Shown piece by piece: positions 12,882-22,426 of a stretch of DNA of 25,042 bases. The notes under the pieces are model-generated. The model saw only the letters and a program-made list of their open reading frames with translations, searched no databases and was not told the DNA's origin. The stretch's first letter is position 1. Each line of letters starts with the position of its first letter. A program made the translations under genes and the position numbers. Source of the DNA: Flavobacteriales bacterium (GTDB lineage: Bacteria; Bacteroidota; Bacteroidia; Flavobacteriales_E; Vicingaceae); contig NVVI01000006.1 of assembly GCA_002402165.1 (NCBI GenBank), positions 81,387 to 106,428 of the forward strand, given 5' to 3'.

Positions 12882-15466
12882 TATTTAATTTCTTTTAAAG
12901 CGTTGTTGATTAATGTTTTTAAATGGATCTTATGTGCTTTGGTAGAGACGTTTCCAGAAACGGAAACAACCATCTTTTGTATTTCTTTTAAATTGTAAAT
13001 AGCCATGGATCGGGCATTAGAAATGTAGCTTTTGCTTCTTGACCCAACAACTATAGAAATTAGTTTTTTTGTATATGAAATTTGTAGGTTTTGCCTAAAC
13101 GAATTTACATCTCTTGCAATATCGACTTTGAATATGGCATTATTCAGGTCAGTCATCATAGAGGAGAGAGAATATTTGTTTCCATATAATTCAGAATCAA
13201 CAATTCTTTGAACCGTGTTGGCGTGTAAAAGATGACCCAAAACACGAATTTGATATGTTAATACTTGACGATGAATTTTAGGGTCTTCAGGTCCGCCAAA
13301 AAAGTTATAACCCCTTCGCTGCATAGCCAAGTAGTTAAACAAATCGTTTGGTGCATCAAAAGCGTCCGGTGCAAAAACATGGGTTGATAATGTTTTCATG
13401 GCTCTTTTTTGATCTTCTAAACTAACAGGAGTGTATGGTTTTGTCCCTCCTTTTTGACCAACCATTGCTCGATCTACATAAACCCCTCCAATAAAGCGAG
13501 AGGTAACATTTGCAGCATTAGATCGCTGTCGGCTTAAAATATAATACACCCTTCTTAATTCTTGATAAGAACGCCCTTCTTTAGAAAACTTAACTTTAAC
13601 ATCAGTCATCATTGTGTTAATTAGCTCAAAAATATTATTAGAGTATGTGATTTGATCATTAGATAAATCACCAACCATAACTCTTGGATCAATTGCTTTT
13701 CCAGGAGAACGCATATCATCAGCATCATTACCAAAAATTAACTCTGGTTTTGTTGATTGATTAAGCAGATCATTTTTTTCTTGTTCAGACTTAAAAGGAG
13801 TATATCCAAACTGAATTGCCCAAAGATCATAAGGGCCAACAGCAACATCATGATATTGACCTTGCTTGCTTCGATCTTTTGTTAGGTTAATCGCAGCATA
13901 ATCCATAACAGACCCTGTAAGACATTTTCCCTTTATAAAGACCGCATCAGCTAGTTGGCTTGGAGAAAACAATTGACTTGCTTTCATATTGTGATTTAAA
14001 CCAAGGGTGTGTCCAACTTCATGCATGATTAAAGCAATCATAGCCTCTTCTTTTAGTCTTTTCATTTCTAAATCAGACGCACTTTCTGCGATTAAAACCG
14101 AATTACCAAACATGGTGTTTTCGTGCATTAGACTACCCAAAGAGCAGAAAGGGTTGTTTTTTTTTTCAAAAAAGGGAGGGAGAAATTCTTTTTCAGTAAC
14201 AGCCAAATCAAAAACTTTATCATAAATTACTCTGTTAGTAAAATGAACATATTCTAACATTATGTCTGCACCTAAAATTTGACCAGTTTTTGGATTAACA
14301 AAACTTGGACCATAGCCGCCAAAAGGAGCTCGAGGAGAAGACGTCCATCTTAGCACATTGTAGCGAATGTCTCCGGCATCCCAATCAGCATCATCGGGTT
14401 GCATTTTTACTACCATAGCGTTTTTGAACCCAGCTTTTTCGAAAGCAACATTCCATTCTAGAACACCTTTTTTAATGGTTTCTCTCCATTCTTTTGGAGT
14501 TGAGTTTTCCATCCACCATACAATTGGATTAATAGGTTCTGATAGGATTGCTCTCGGATCTTTTTTCTTTAAATTCCAACGATGAACTAAATCACGATAA
14601 GGAACAGAGCTGGTTGAGGTCATGTTTGTTACTTGCGTGGTAAAATAACCAACACGAGGGTCATCTATCAATATTTCATAATCATTGTCAGACATTTTAA
14701 TTAAACTATGATATACTTTTATACTCACGTTTCTTCCGTCAGAAACAGCTCTTGACCCCCCGTTTAAGGCGCTCCCTTTAGAATAAACATATTCGATTGC
14801 TAAATCAGTGTTTTCGGGATAATTTCGTATAGCATTAATCTTTGTTTTCTCTTTATTTAAAACCCCTAAAGTAAAAGCCATTGGCGATTGCTTTGGTCGT
14901 TTAGAGGGTTTAATTTGAGAAAAAGTTTCTTTTAAAAACAAGTTGTCAGCATTAATCAAGTAGAGTCCCTTTTCCTTGTCTACGGCTTCAATTTTTAAAC
15001 TTGCCATAATTCCTTTACTCATGTTTGCTGTGGCGGATCTGGAGAGAGCACTATTGGGATCAAAATAAGAAGAGGTGTTTTGTGTGATAAATTCAATTTT
15101 ATTAAAATATTTTTCAATTTTAAAAACCTTAGAGCCTCGATAAGCCCCTCTAAAAGACCCTGCATCTAACACACCATTTGCTATTTGGCTAAAATAAATA
15201 AACTCTTGTCCTATCTGTTTTTCAGAAATAACCATCTTAATAGACCCAGTTGTCGTATCTTGATATATTGTAAATAAACCATCAATTTTTTTACATTTTT
15301 TAGTTACTTCAGAAATCTTTTTTGGGGTATCCTTGTCTTTTTTACTAGTTTCTGTTTTTGTGTTTTTCCCCTTTCTTTTCTTTTGAGAAAAAACATTGTT
15401 TATTCCTAAAAAGAAAAAACCAATAAAAACAAAGTAGAAAATTTTAGGCAAGAGGAGTGTTTTCAT
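12881..15466 (-). CDS. Secreted zinc-dependent metalloprotease (DUF5117/DUF4953 type)
   Basis: An 861-residue exported protease. A signal peptide (hydrophobic 8-24, ending NVFSQ) is followed by a Lys/Thr-rich low-complexity stretch (about 29-52). The middle part has the DUF5117-like region with DGLFTIYQDTTTGSIKMVI and SYFDPNSALSRSATANMSKGI. The catalytic centre is HEVGHTLGLNH at 482-492, a complete HExxHxxGxxH zinc site of the metzincin style, followed by SVMDYAAIN, which supplies the conserved Met-turn. The C-terminal half matches the DUF4953-type region of Bacteroidota metalloproteases. These proteins act in the periplasm or outside the cell; substrates are unknown. It starts 39 bp after the CoA-binding gene and its stop overlaps the SDR start. 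The length is typical of the family. Confidence 0.9.
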   Translation of the reverse strand: MKTLLLPKIFYFVFIGFFFLGINNVFSQKKRKGKNTKTETSKKDKDTPKKISEVTKKCKKIDGLFTIYQDTTTGSIKMVISEKQIGQEFIYFSQIANGVLDAGSFRGAYRGSKVFKIEKYFNKIEFITQNTSSYFDPNSALSRSATANMSKGIMASLKIEAVDKEKGLYLINADNLFLKETFSQIKPSKRPKQSPMAFTLGVLNKEKTKINAIRNYPENTDLAIEYVYSKGSALNGGSRAVSDGRNVSIKVYHSLIKMSDNDYEILIDDPRVGYFTTQVTNMTSTSSVPYRDLVHRWNLKKKDPRAILSEPINPIVWWMENSTPKEWRETIKKGVLEWNVAFEKAGFKNAMVVKMQPDDADWDAGDIRYNVLRWTSSPRAPFGGYGPSFVNPKTGQILGADIMLEYVHFTNRVIYDKVFDLAVTEKEFLPPFFEKKNNPFCSLGSLMHENTMFGNSVLIAESASDLEMKRLKEEAMIALIMHEVGHTLGLNHNMKASQLFSPSQLADAVFIKGKCLTGSVMDYAAINLTKDRSKQGQYHDVAVGPYDLWAIQFGYTPFKSEQEKNDLLNQSTKPELIFGNDADDMRSPGKAIDPRVMVGDLSNDQITYSNNIFELINTMMTDVKVKFSKEGRSYQELRRVYYILSRQRSNAANVTSRFIGGVYVDRAMVGQKGGTKPYTPVSLEDQKRAMKTLSTHVFAPDAFDAPNDLFNYLAMQRRGYNFFGGPEDPKIHRQVLTYQIRVLGHLLHANTVQRIVDSELYGNKYSLSSMMTDLNNAIFKVDIARDVNSFRQNLQISYTKKLISIVVGSRSKSYISNARSMAIYNLKEIQKMVVSVSGNVSTKAHKIHLKTLINNALKEIK

Positions 15467-15505
15467 AGTAGAGATAGTTAAATTAAAAAGACAGGATAAA
15501 TATAA

Positions 15506-15868
15506 TTAATAATTTCCAATAGACAACAACACTAGCGTACAGGCAATTTCAGTGTCAATTTCTTGTTCTTGTGCTAGTTTTTCTAACTCCTCATTCTCTG
15601 TTCCGGGGTTAAATATAATGCGATCAGGATGTATTTGATTGAGAATGTAATCGTAATACTCGGGTTGGTTTTTAGAGCCAACATACAATGTTACAGTGTT
15701 AATATTTTCAATTGCAGGGGTATTTGTTAAGATAGAATGCTTTCCAATGGTTCCTTCTCTTAATCCCACAGGAAACACTTGATGGCCATTTTCAGATAAA
15801 CGAAGTGTTGCCTTATAAGAATATCTTTCCGGATTTGGGCTAGCCCCAAGAATTAAAGTTCTTTTCAT
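15506..15868 (-). CDS. CoA-binding domain protein (YccU-like)
   Basis: A 120-residue single-domain Rossmann-like protein. It opens with MKRTLILGASPNPERYSYKATLRLSENGHQVFPVG, the phosphate-binding loop and second strand of the CoA_binding_2 family (YccU), and ends with PDRIIFNPGTENEELEKLAQEQEIDTEIACTLVLLSIG, where the Pro-Gly-Thr/Glu-Asn motif and the late cysteine are characteristic. The family binds CoA in crystal structures but has no assigned reaction. The gene lies 8 bp after a small uncharacterised gene and 39 bp before the metalloprotease, co-oriented. Complete length for the family. Confidence 0.88.
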   Translation of the reverse strand: MKRTLILGASPNPERYSYKATLRLSENGHQVFPVGLREGTIGKHSILTNTPAIENINTVTLYVGSKNQPEYYDYILNQIHPDRIIFNPGTENEELEKLAQEQEIDTEIACTLVLLSIGNY

Positions 15869-15876
15869 GATAATTA

Positions 15877-16074
15877 TTAATTAAATGTTCTAACCCATGC
15901 TAACCTGCTATCATTATCACAATTCTGAGGATTTATTTTCTTTAAAACCTTTTCAGCTTCTTTTCTTGAATGATAAATAATAGCTTTGTCTGTGGATTTA
16001 TTAAATCCCCAAAACGGGAAGCTTTTGTGAATTACAGAAAGGTAATATTCGTTGTTGTTTACTATCTTGAACAT
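15877..16074 (-). CDS. Small uncharacterised protein (65 aa)
   Basis: A 65-residue soluble protein that I do not recognise. It is rich in Asn, Lys and aromatic residues, with a Phe/Trp cluster (SFPFWGF), a predicted helix (SRKEAEKVLKKI) and a single cysteine near 52. The sequence pattern (strand, strand, helix with alternating charges) looks like a small alpha/beta protein and not random translation. It is 8 bp upstream of the CoA-binding gene on the same strand, which suggests cotranscription. No signal peptide or membrane segment is visible. Confidence 0.55.
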   Translation of the reverse strand: MFKIVNNNEYYLSVIHKSFPFWGFNKSTDKAIIYHSRKEAEKVLKKINPQNCDNDSRLAWVRTFN

Positions 16075-16135
16075 AATGATTTAAATTTTAGTACATCCAG
16101 AAAGTAGAAAAAACAATTCAAATGGCAAGGGTTAA

Positions 16136-16603
16136 TTATTCTTTAAAACCTTGTTTTATCCAATAGATTAAGCTGACGAGAAGCCATGTGAACCAAAATA
16201 ATAAGTAGGCACAAAATGTAAACGTCACCAAAGACAACATGTCATTTGAAGAAGGCTTGTCAAATAAAAAAAGGAAAGCTAAAATTACAAGACTAATAAT
16301 TCCTGTAAGAATGGTCGCGTTGGTGAAAACAGACAGCAAACGTCTAGTTCCTAAGCTTTTTATCCATTTAGGTCTATATAGCAAACAATCTGTTTTGTAA
16401 TAATCATAATTCGATAATTTTTTTTGAAATAGAACTATAAGCAGGAGTGTAAAAACTAAAGTACTAAAGGCACTAATAATATTATCTTTTTCAAAATAAA
16501 TATTATCACTTTCGTGGTATCGGTTATAATAATCCAAAGAAGACACAATAATAGCTGCGGATATTATACAAATAAATAAAACTATTTTAAGAACTATCTT
16601 CAT
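16136..16603 (-). CDS. Four-helix integral membrane protein, uncharacterised
   Basis: A 155-residue protein with four hydrophobic segments at about 5-22, 43-60, 92-114 and 121-148, separated by short polar loops. Residues 61-90 form a basic cytoplasmic-looking loop. There is no known motif and no signal peptide cleavage site. It begins 27 bp after the sdhB stop on the same strand and could ride on read-through from the sdh operon, but a functional link to complex II is not supported by any heme-binding histidine pattern. The gene is supported by its clean topology; function is unknown. Confidence 0.6.
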   Translation of the reverse strand: MKIVLKIVLFICIISAAIIVSSLDYYNRYHESDNIYFEKDNIISAFSTLVFTLLLIVLFQKKLSNYDYYKTDCLLYRPKWIKSLGTRRLLSVFTNATILTGIISLVILAFLFLFDKPSSNDMLSLVTFTFCAYLLFWFTWLLVSLIYWIKQGFKE

Positions 16604-16630
16604 TTAATGCTTTTTAGTAATAAACTCTAT

Positions 16631-17380
16631 CTACTCAGAAGCTACAGAAGCACCCAAATATTCTCTATTTAGCCTTGCAATAAATTCTAAAGAAATCCCT
16701 TTAGGGCATTCAACCTCACAAGCGCCAGTATTGGTACAGTTACCAAAACCTTCTTTATCCATTTGTTCAACCATATTTAAAGCTCGTTGTTTTCGTTCAA
16801 CCTGACCTTGTGGTAAATAAGAATATTGAGAAACTTTTGCAGCAACAAACAACATTGCGGATGAGTTTTTGCAAGTAGCTACACAAGCCCCACAACCAAT
16901 ACATGTTGCCGCATCCATTGCTTTATCTGCCATAGGTTTTGCGATAGGCAAAGCGTTTGCATCTTGTGTATTTCCAGAAGTGTTTACCGAAATAAACCCT
17001 CCCGCTTGTTGAATTCTTTCAAAAGCAGTTCTATCTACAATTAAATCTTTAATAACAGGCATAGACTTACTTCTCCATGGTTCAATGTAAACCGTTTCAC
17101 CATCTTTAAACATTCTCATGTGTAGTTGACAAGTCGTTACCTTTCTGTCTGGGCCATGAGCCTCCCCATTGATGTATAGCGAGCATGTTCCACAAATTCC
17201 TTCTCTACAATCATGGTCAAAAGCAACAGGTTCTTTTCCATCATTAATTAATTGCTCATTTAAAACATCAAGCATTTCTAAAAAAGAAGCATGTTCGGAA
17301 ATTCCCGTTATTGGGTAAGTTTCTAAACCACCTTTGTCATTTGCATTTTTCTGACGCCAAACCTTTAATGTTAAATTCAT
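16631..17380 (-). CDS. sdhB: Succinate dehydrogenase iron-sulfur subunit
   Basis: A 249-residue subunit of complex II that passes electrons from the flavoprotein to the membrane quinone site. The N-terminal ferredoxin-like domain binds a [2Fe-2S] cluster through C58, C63, C66 and C84 ([21 protein letters not shown]). The C-terminal domain binds the [4Fe-4S] and [3Fe-4S] clusters with C160, C163, C166, C170 and C215, C221, C225. All ligands are present. The arrangement and length fit the Bacteroidota/Wolinella-type B enzymes. It is the last gene of sdhC-sdhA-sdhB, starting 9 bp after sdhA. Confidence 0.98.
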   Translation of the reverse strand: MNLTLKVWRQKNANDKGGLETYPITGISEHASFLEMLDVLNEQLINDGKEPVAFDHDCREGICGTCSLYINGEAHGPDRKVTTCQLHMRMFKDGETVYIEPWRSKSMPVIKDLIVDRTAFERIQQAGGFISVNTSGNTQDANALPIAKPMADKAMDAATCIGCGACVATCKNSSAMLFVAAKVSQYSYLPQGQVERKQRALNMVEQMDKEGFGNCTNTGACEVECPKGISLEFIARLNREYLGASVASE

Positions 17381-17389
17381 GTCTTCTAG

Positions 17390-19405
17390 TTATTTGTATG
17401 AACGTTGTTTCAGCTCTATATCTTTAAATTCTAATTCTTCTTTATGCATTACAGCGTCTCTCGGGTCTCCCTTGTATTCCCAAGCAGCGACATAAGCAAA
17501 GTCTTTATCATTTCTTTTTGCTTCTCCTTTTTGCTCTCCGTCTAACTCTACAGACTCTTCTCTAAAATGACCCCCACAAGATTCTTCTCTTGCTAAAGCG
17601 TCTTTGGCAAAAAGCTCTCCTAACTCTAAGAAATCAGCAACTCTTGTCGCTTTTTCTAATTCAGGATTTAATTCATTCATTCCACCAGGAATCCGAACAT
17701 CTTTCCAAAAATCTTCACGGATTTGTTTGATTTCGTCCATTGCTTCAGTCAGCCCTTTTGCATTACGGGCCATTCCAACATTATTCCACATTACTTCGCC
17801 TAATTTCTTATGGAAGTAGTCAACAGATTTTGTTCCTTTTATATTGATTAATTTTTCTAATCTTTCTGTTACTTCTTTTGCGGCAGCATCAAATTCAGGA
17901 GAATCAGTAGGAATTGCTCCAGTACTAATATCATCAGCCAAATAATCGCCAATAGTGTAAGGCAGCACAAAATAACCATCAGCCAAACCTTGCATTAATG
18001 CAGAAGCGCCCAATCTGTTTGCTCCGTGATCAGAAAAATTAGCTTCTCCAGCAGCATAACAACCAGGAATTGTTGTCATTAAATTGTAATCACACCAAAT
18101 ACCACCCATTGTATAATGTACCGCAGGGTAAATCATCATTGGTGTTTTGTATGGGTTTTCATCAATAATTTTCTCATACATCTGGAAAAGGTTACCATAT
18201 TTTTCTTCGATTACAGCTTCTCCCAATTCAATAATTTTAGCATCGTTAGGGTTTTCAACCCCTAAAAGATGTGCTTTTTGTTTGCCATATCTATTAATAG
18301 CAGCTTTAAAATCCAAATAAACAGCTTCGCCAGTTGCATTAACACCATAACCAGCATCACACCTTTCTTTAGCCGCACGAGAAGCGACATCTCTTGGCAC
18401 TAAGTTTCCGAAAGCAGGATACCTTCTTTCTAAATAATAATCTCTTTCGTCTTCAGTTAACTCTGTTGGACTTTTCTTTCCTTCACGAATTGCCATTACA
18501 TCATCCATGTTTTTTGGAACCCAAATCCTACCATCATTTCTTAATGATTCTGACATTAAAGTCAATTTCGACTGGAAATCTCCAGATCTTGGAATACAGG
18601 TTGGATGAATTTGTGTGTAACAAGGGTTCGCAAAATAAGCTCCTTTTTTATGAATTTTCCAGGCGGCACTTGCGTTAGAGCCCATTGCGTTGGTAGATAA
18701 AAAGAAAACATTTCCGTAACCACCCGAAGCAATAACTACGGCATGAGCAGAATGTTTTTCAATTTCCCCCGTAATCATATTACGGGCAATAATTCCTCTC
18801 GCTTTTCCATCTACAAGAACCACATCCATCATTTCGTGACGGTTGTACATCGTAATTTTCCCTTTTCCTATCTGGCGGCACATTGCAGAATAAGCTCCCA
18901 ACAACAATTGCTGACCTGTTTGCCCTTTCGCATAAAAAGTACGTGAAACCAACACTCCACCAAAAGAACGATTATCTAATAAACCGCCATATTCTCTTGC
19001 AAAAGGAACTCCTTGAGCAACACATTGGTCAATAATATTTCCTGAAACTTCTGCTAAACGATAAACATTTGCTTCTCTTGAGCGATAATCACCTCCCTTA
19101 ACCGTATCATAAAATAAACGATAAATTGAATCGCCATCATTTTGATAATTTTTAGCAGCATTAATACCCCCTTGTGCAGCAATAGAATGTGCTCTTCGTG
19201 GAGAATCTTGGTAAGCAAAAGACTTTACTTTGTAACCCATTTCAGCCAAAGATGCAGCAGCAGCCCCACCAGCCAAACCTGTTCCTACAACAATAATATC
19301 TATGTGTCGTTTGTTGGCAGGATTAACAAGATTAATGTCATTTTTATGCTTAGTCCATTTATCTTTAATAGGACCTTCTGGTATTTTTGAATCTAATGTT
19401 GACAT
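17390..19405 (-). CDS. sdhA: Succinate dehydrogenase/fumarate reductase flavoprotein subunit
   Basis: A 671-residue cytoplasmic catalytic subunit that oxidises succinate to fumarate. The FAD-binding GTGLAGG loop lies at 41-47. H73 in [12 protein letters not shown] is the expected site of covalent FAD attachment. The centre carries the substrate-binding region ([29 protein letters not shown]), and [41 protein letters not shown] closes the FAD domain. The helical C-terminal domain follows. The length and the long N-terminus match the type B enzymes of Bacteroidota, which work with a single cytochrome b subunit. It lies 18 bp after sdhC and 9 bp before sdhB. Confidence 0.98.
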   Translation of the reverse strand: MSTLDSKIPEGPIKDKWTKHKNDINLVNPANKRHIDIIVVGTGLAGGAAAASLAEMGYKVKSFAYQDSPRRAHSIAAQGGINAAKNYQNDGDSIYRLFYDTVKGGDYRSREANVYRLAEVSGNIIDQCVAQGVPFAREYGGLLDNRSFGGVLVSRTFYAKGQTGQQLLLGAYSAMCRQIGKGKITMYNRHEMMDVVLVDGKARGIIARNMITGEIEKHSAHAVVIASGGYGNVFFLSTNAMGSNASAAWKIHKKGAYFANPCYTQIHPTCIPRSGDFQSKLTLMSESLRNDGRIWVPKNMDDVMAIREGKKSPTELTEDERDYYLERRYPAFGNLVPRDVASRAAKERCDAGYGVNATGEAVYLDFKAAINRYGKQKAHLLGVENPNDAKIIELGEAVIEEKYGNLFQMYEKIIDENPYKTPMMIYPAVHYTMGGIWCDYNLMTTIPGCYAAGEANFSDHGANRLGASALMQGLADGYFVLPYTIGDYLADDISTGAIPTDSPEFDAAAKEVTERLEKLINIKGTKSVDYFHKKLGEVMWNNVGMARNAKGLTEAMDEIKQIREDFWKDVRIPGGMNELNPELEKATRVADFLELGELFAKDALAREESCGGHFREESVELDGEQKGEAKRNDKDFAYVAAWEYKGDPRDAVMHKEELEFKDIELKQRSYK

Positions 19406-19423
19406 ATTCTAAAGGATAAAAGA

Positions 19424-20107
19424 TTAATGTGACGCTAAGTGATGAAATATAGCTATAACAATAAATCCTAAAGGAATAATTATAGCATATAGATTGCCTA
19501 ATTTTTTAATAATTGGAGTGTATTTGTTGTGGTTGAAACCTGTAGATTGAAATGCAGATTGAAATCCATGTAATAAATGAAGCGATAAAAAGATAAACGA
19601 AATCACATAAATAATTACTCTAATTGGGTCAACAAACTTATGTTGGAGTTCTTCAAAATAACGGAAGCCACCATCAACGCTTAAACCCGTCATATCACCA
19701 ACAATATATTTAGTATTTAATTCGGGAATCCAAAAATCATAAAAATGCAACCCTAAAAACAACATTACCATAATCCCAGTAATAATCATGTTTCTGCTCA
19801 TCCAAGAAGCACTTTCGCCAGGCTTATTCATGGCATATTTTATGGGTCTTGCCGATTTGTTTTTTAACTCCAAATAAATCCCCATACCTAAATGAAACAA
19901 AACACCAAACAATAAAACGGGCTGCATAATAAATTGAATTAACCCATTTGTGCCCATAAAATGGGAAACCTCATTAAAGGTATTTGCATCTATTACCGAT
20001 AAAAAGTTAATGACAAAGTGTTGTAGTAAAAAAAACATCAAGAAAAAACCAGAAAGGGCCATCAACACTTTTTTACCAACGGAAGATTTAGAAAATCCTT
20101 TGCTCAT
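19424..20107 (-). CDS. sdhC: Succinate dehydrogenase cytochrome b subunit (type B, fused SdhC)
   Basis: A 227-residue membrane anchor of complex II with five transmembrane helices (about 15-38, 58-78, 100-120, 155-178 and 195-220). The b558-family single subunit replaces separate SdhC and SdhD and carries two hemes. Histidine candidates for heme ligation fall within the helices (QHFVIN, FHLGMG, LGLHFYDF, LSLHLLHGF). The second ATG at 20107 was chosen because it starts the MSKGFSKSSVGKKVLMALSG N-terminus usual for the family; an ATG at 20116 is possible. It is the first gene of the operon, 36 bp downstream of a clear -7 element. No sdhD is present, as expected. Confidence 0.95.
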   Translation of the reverse strand: MSKGFSKSSVGKKVLMALSGFFLMFFLLQHFVINFLSVIDANTFNEVSHFMGTNGLIQFIMQPVLLFGVLFHLGMGIYLELKNKSARPIKYAMNKPGESASWMSRNMIITGIMVMLFLGLHFYDFWIPELNTKYIVGDMTGLSVDGGFRYFEELQHKFVDPIRVIIYVISFIFLSLHLLHGFQSAFQSTGFNHNKYTPIIKKLGNLYAIIIPLGFIVIAIFHHLASH

Positions 20108-20142
20108 AATATGCAATGTTTATTGAAAAATAAATAGTTACA

Positions 20143-20172
20143 CAAATGTAGAAATTGTTACGAACGATGCAA
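20143..20172 (-). promoter_or_regulatory. sdhCAB promoter
   Basis: On the minus strand a TTG -33 element (20170-20172) and a TACATTTG -7 element (20143-20150) are separated by 19 bp, the spacing and consensus of Bacteroidota primary-sigma promoters. The -7 element lies 36 bp upstream of the sdhC ATG. This is the best-formed promoter in the window. Confidence 0.7.
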
Positions 20173-20287
20173 TTATAAAAGACAGGTTTTTATTATGAAA
20201 AGCAAAGAAGATTAAACATCGTCTTAAAAAAGACAGAAAAACACAATCTAAAATCAGAAATTAGCGTTTTCTATAATTATACATATT

Positions 20288-21316
20288 TTGGAAACACTAC
20301 AAAAACAAAAGAGCAAATTGAATAATGCTGGATTTCAGGTTCATACTCTTGAAAATACCACAGAAGTAAAGTTTTCCGAAAAGCTTGAAAATATGGGATT
20401 GTTTCCTCTAAAGCCAAAAAACATTGAAACTCTTCAAATTAATTTGGGAAAACTTTGTAACCAAATTTGCGAACATTGCCATGTAGACGCGGGACCAGAC
20501 CGGAAAGAAATAATGATAAAGAAAGTGCTCCAACAATGCTTGGGTGTAGCAAAAACAACAACAATAACAACCATAGATTTAACAGGAGGGGCACCAGAAA
20601 TGAACCCTAATTTTAGGTGGTTTGTTTCGGAATTATCACAACTCGGCAAAAAGGTAATAGTGCGGAGTAATTTAACAATCCTTACTTATAAAAAGTTTTT
20701 AGATATTCCTCAGTTTTATAAAGACTATAAGGTAACGGTTATTTCTTCAATGCCCTGTTATACAAAAGATAATGTAGACAAACAGAGAGGGAATGGCGTT
20801 TTTGAAAGATCTATAGAGGCGCTTAAAAAATTAAATGAATTGGGGTATGGAAAAGAGGGCTCTGGTTTAGAGCTAAACTTGGTCTTTAACCCTGGTGGAG
20901 CATCTTTACCTCCTGAGCAAATGGCTTTGGAGGTAGATTATAAAAGAGAGCTGAAAGATCTTTTTAATGTTGAGTTTAACAGCCTTTATACAATCACTAA
21001 TTTACCAATAAGTCGGTTTTTAGATTTTTTATTGAAAGAAGGTAAGTATGAAGAATATATGGACAAATTGATAAACTCCTTTAATCCTTCTGTGGCAGAA
21101 AATGTGATGTGTCGAAACACAATCTCAGTTGGCTGGGATGGCAAGCTATTTGATTGTGACTTTAATCAAATGCTAGAGATTGGCATTGCTTCTTCATCTC
21201 AAAACATTGCAAACTTTAATGAAGAAGAATTAAAAAACAGAAACATTGTTTTAGGACAACATTGTTATGGATGTACTGCGGGGGCAGGATCGAGTTGCCA
21301 AGGAGCCTTGGTTTAA
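20288..21316 (+). CDS. arsS: Arsenosugar biosynthesis radical SAM protein (ArsS-like)
   Basis: A 342-residue cytoplasmic radical SAM enzyme. The [4Fe-4S] cluster motif CNQICEHCHVDAGPDRKEIM gives C57, C61 and C64, with DLTGGAPEMNPNF as the next family landmark. The C-terminal DUF3641-like domain contains MPCYTKDNVDKQRG, LVFNPGGASLPP, and a tail CRNTISVGWDGKLFDCDFNQM...HCYGCTAGAGSSCQGALV with several cysteines. ArsS proteins are proposed to transfer the adenosyl group in making dimethylarsinoyl ribosides from methylated arsenic. The start is TTG, since no in-frame ATG lies upstream and the next is inside the conserved region. It leads a plus-strand trio with a rhodanese 11 bp later and a TIGR04282-type transferase, which supports the assignment. 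No arsM methyltransferase is nearby. Confidence 0.88.
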   Translation: METLQKQKSKLNNAGFQVHTLENTTEVKFSEKLENMGLFPLKPKNIETLQINLGKLCNQICEHCHVDAGPDRKEIMIKKVLQQCLGVAKTTTITTIDLTGGAPEMNPNFRWFVSELSQLGKKVIVRSNLTILTYKKFLDIPQFYKDYKVTVISSMPCYTKDNVDKQRGNGVFERSIEALKKLNELGYGKEGSGLELNLVFNPGGASLPPEQMALEVDYKRELKDLFNVEFNSLYTITNLPISRFLDFLLKEGKYEEYMDKLINSFNPSVAENVMCRNTISVGWDGKLFDCDFNQMLEIGIASSSQNIANFNEEELKNRNIVLGQHCYGCTAGAGSSCQGALV

Positions 21317-21327
21317 AACTATAGAGA

Positions 21328-21834
21328 ATGAAAAAACAAATTTTAATAATATTCTTTTTGATTTTTGGGATTAACTCTTTTGCTCAAAATTATGAGACGT
21401 TTGAGGAGCTGAAAAACAATATTATTTCGAAAACAATTCCTTTGATTTCTGCAGAAGATCTTAAAAAAGCAGAAAACACTAAAAGTGCATTACTAATAAT
21501 TGACGCAAGGGAAAAAGGAGAGTATAATGTTAGTCACATTAAGAGAGCACAACATGTGGGCTATAATAATTTTAATATATCTAAGCTTAAAAAAATAGAC
21601 AAAAATACTATTGTGATTGTTTATTGTTCGGTTGGGTACAGAAGTGAGAAGGTAGGAGAAAAATTAAAAAAAGCAGGCTTTAAAAAAGTAATGAACTTAA
21701 AGGGAGGAATCTTTGACTGGAAAAACAAAGGTTACCCTGTGTATGATAATGAAGAAAAAGAAACTGAAAAAGTACATGCCTATGATAGGTCTTGGGGCAA
21801 ATGGTTAATAAATGGAGAAAAGGTTTATGAGTAA
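21328..21834 (+). CDS. Exported rhodanese-like domain protein
   Basis: A 168-residue protein with a signal peptide (hydrophobic 4-15, ending INSFAQ) and one rhodanese domain (about 35-140). The active-site loop CSVGYRS (C100-S106) is intact, and LLIIDAREKGEYNVSHIKRAQHVGY is the standard CH2A region. It therefore probably handles sulfane sulfur, or acts as a thiol sulfurtransferase, in the periplasm. It sits 11 bp behind arsS and overlaps the next gene, so the three are one operon. A rhodanese in an arsenosugar cluster hints at arsenic-thiol chemistry, which is an inference. The extra C-terminal tail (about 145-168, with WGKWLING) is unassigned. Confidence 0.88.
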   Translation: MKKQILIIFFLIFGINSFAQNYETFEELKNNIISKTIPLISAEDLKKAENTKSALLIIDAREKGEYNVSHIKRAQHVGYNNFNISKLKKIDKNTIVIVYCSVGYRSEKVGEKLKKAGFKKVMNLKGGIFDWKNKGYPVYDNEEKETEKVHAYDRSWGKWLINGEKVYE

Positions 21835-22426
21835 AGAACTCCTCATTGTTTTTGTAAAAAATATTAAGTTAGGAAAAGTAAAAACACGATTAGCAAAGGC
21901 GATAGGAGATGAAGGTGCTTTTCAGGTTTACAAACACCTTGTAGAGCTTACGGAAAAAGCAATTGAAGGTGTAAACACCACAAAACATGTTTATTTTTCA
22001 GATTCAATAATTGACGAAAAATGGCAAAAAACATCAAAATTTGTTCAAAAAGGAGCTGATTTGGGTGAAAAAATGAAAAATTCATTCAAAAACGGACAAA
22101 AACAAGGTTTTTCTAAAATCGTTTTAATAGGTTCTGATTTACCAAAAATCTCTCCAGAAATTATTCAAAAAGGATTTGATGAACTAGAAAAAAACGAAGT
22201 TGTTTTTGGTCCGGCAGAAGATGGTGGTTATTATTTAGTTGGAATGACCAAGGCACATTTTTGCATTTTTGAGAATAAGGTATGGAGCACCGATTCATTA
22301 TTAGAAGAAACACTTGCTGAGTTAAACGAAAAAAAGATTCAATACTCGTTGCTTGAAATGTTAAACGATATTGATACGGTTGAAGATTTAAGGAAGTCTG
22401 AATTAAACGAGCTGTTTAAATATTAA
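21827..22426 (+). CDS. TIGR04282-type glycosyltransferase (DUF2064) of arsenosugar clusters
   Basis: A 199-residue protein of the DUF2064 nucleotidyltransferase/glycosyltransferase-like fold. It opens LLIVFVKNIKLGKVKTRLAKAIGDEGA, the sugar-nucleotide loop, then KIVLIGSDLPKISPEIIQKGFDEL with the acidic metal-binding SD motif, and FGPAEDGGYYLVGM. The family is assigned to arsenosugar biosynthesis because of its repeated linkage with ArsS, which is also seen here. The start at 21827 was preferred to the in-frame ATG at 21812 because it directly precedes the first strand. The gene overlaps the rhodanese stop by 8 bp. Its 3' end overlaps the convergent VWA gene by 4 bp. Confidence 0.85.
   Translation: MSKELLIVFVKNIKLGKVKTRLAKAIGDEGAFQVYKHLVELTEKAIEGVNTTKHVYFSDSIIDEKWQKTSKFVQKGADLGEKMKNSFKNGQKQGFSKIVLIGSDLPKISPEIIQKGFDELEKNEVVFGPAEDGGYYLVGMTKAHFCIFENKVWSTDSLLEETLAELNEKKIQYSLLEMLNDIDTVEDLRKSELNELFKY

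Noticed and set aside
14157..14166. Ten-T run (A10 on the coding strand) in the metalloprotease gene as a slippage site
   Set aside because: It encodes Lys codons in an A-rich gene, where such runs are common; the protein frame is intact through it.
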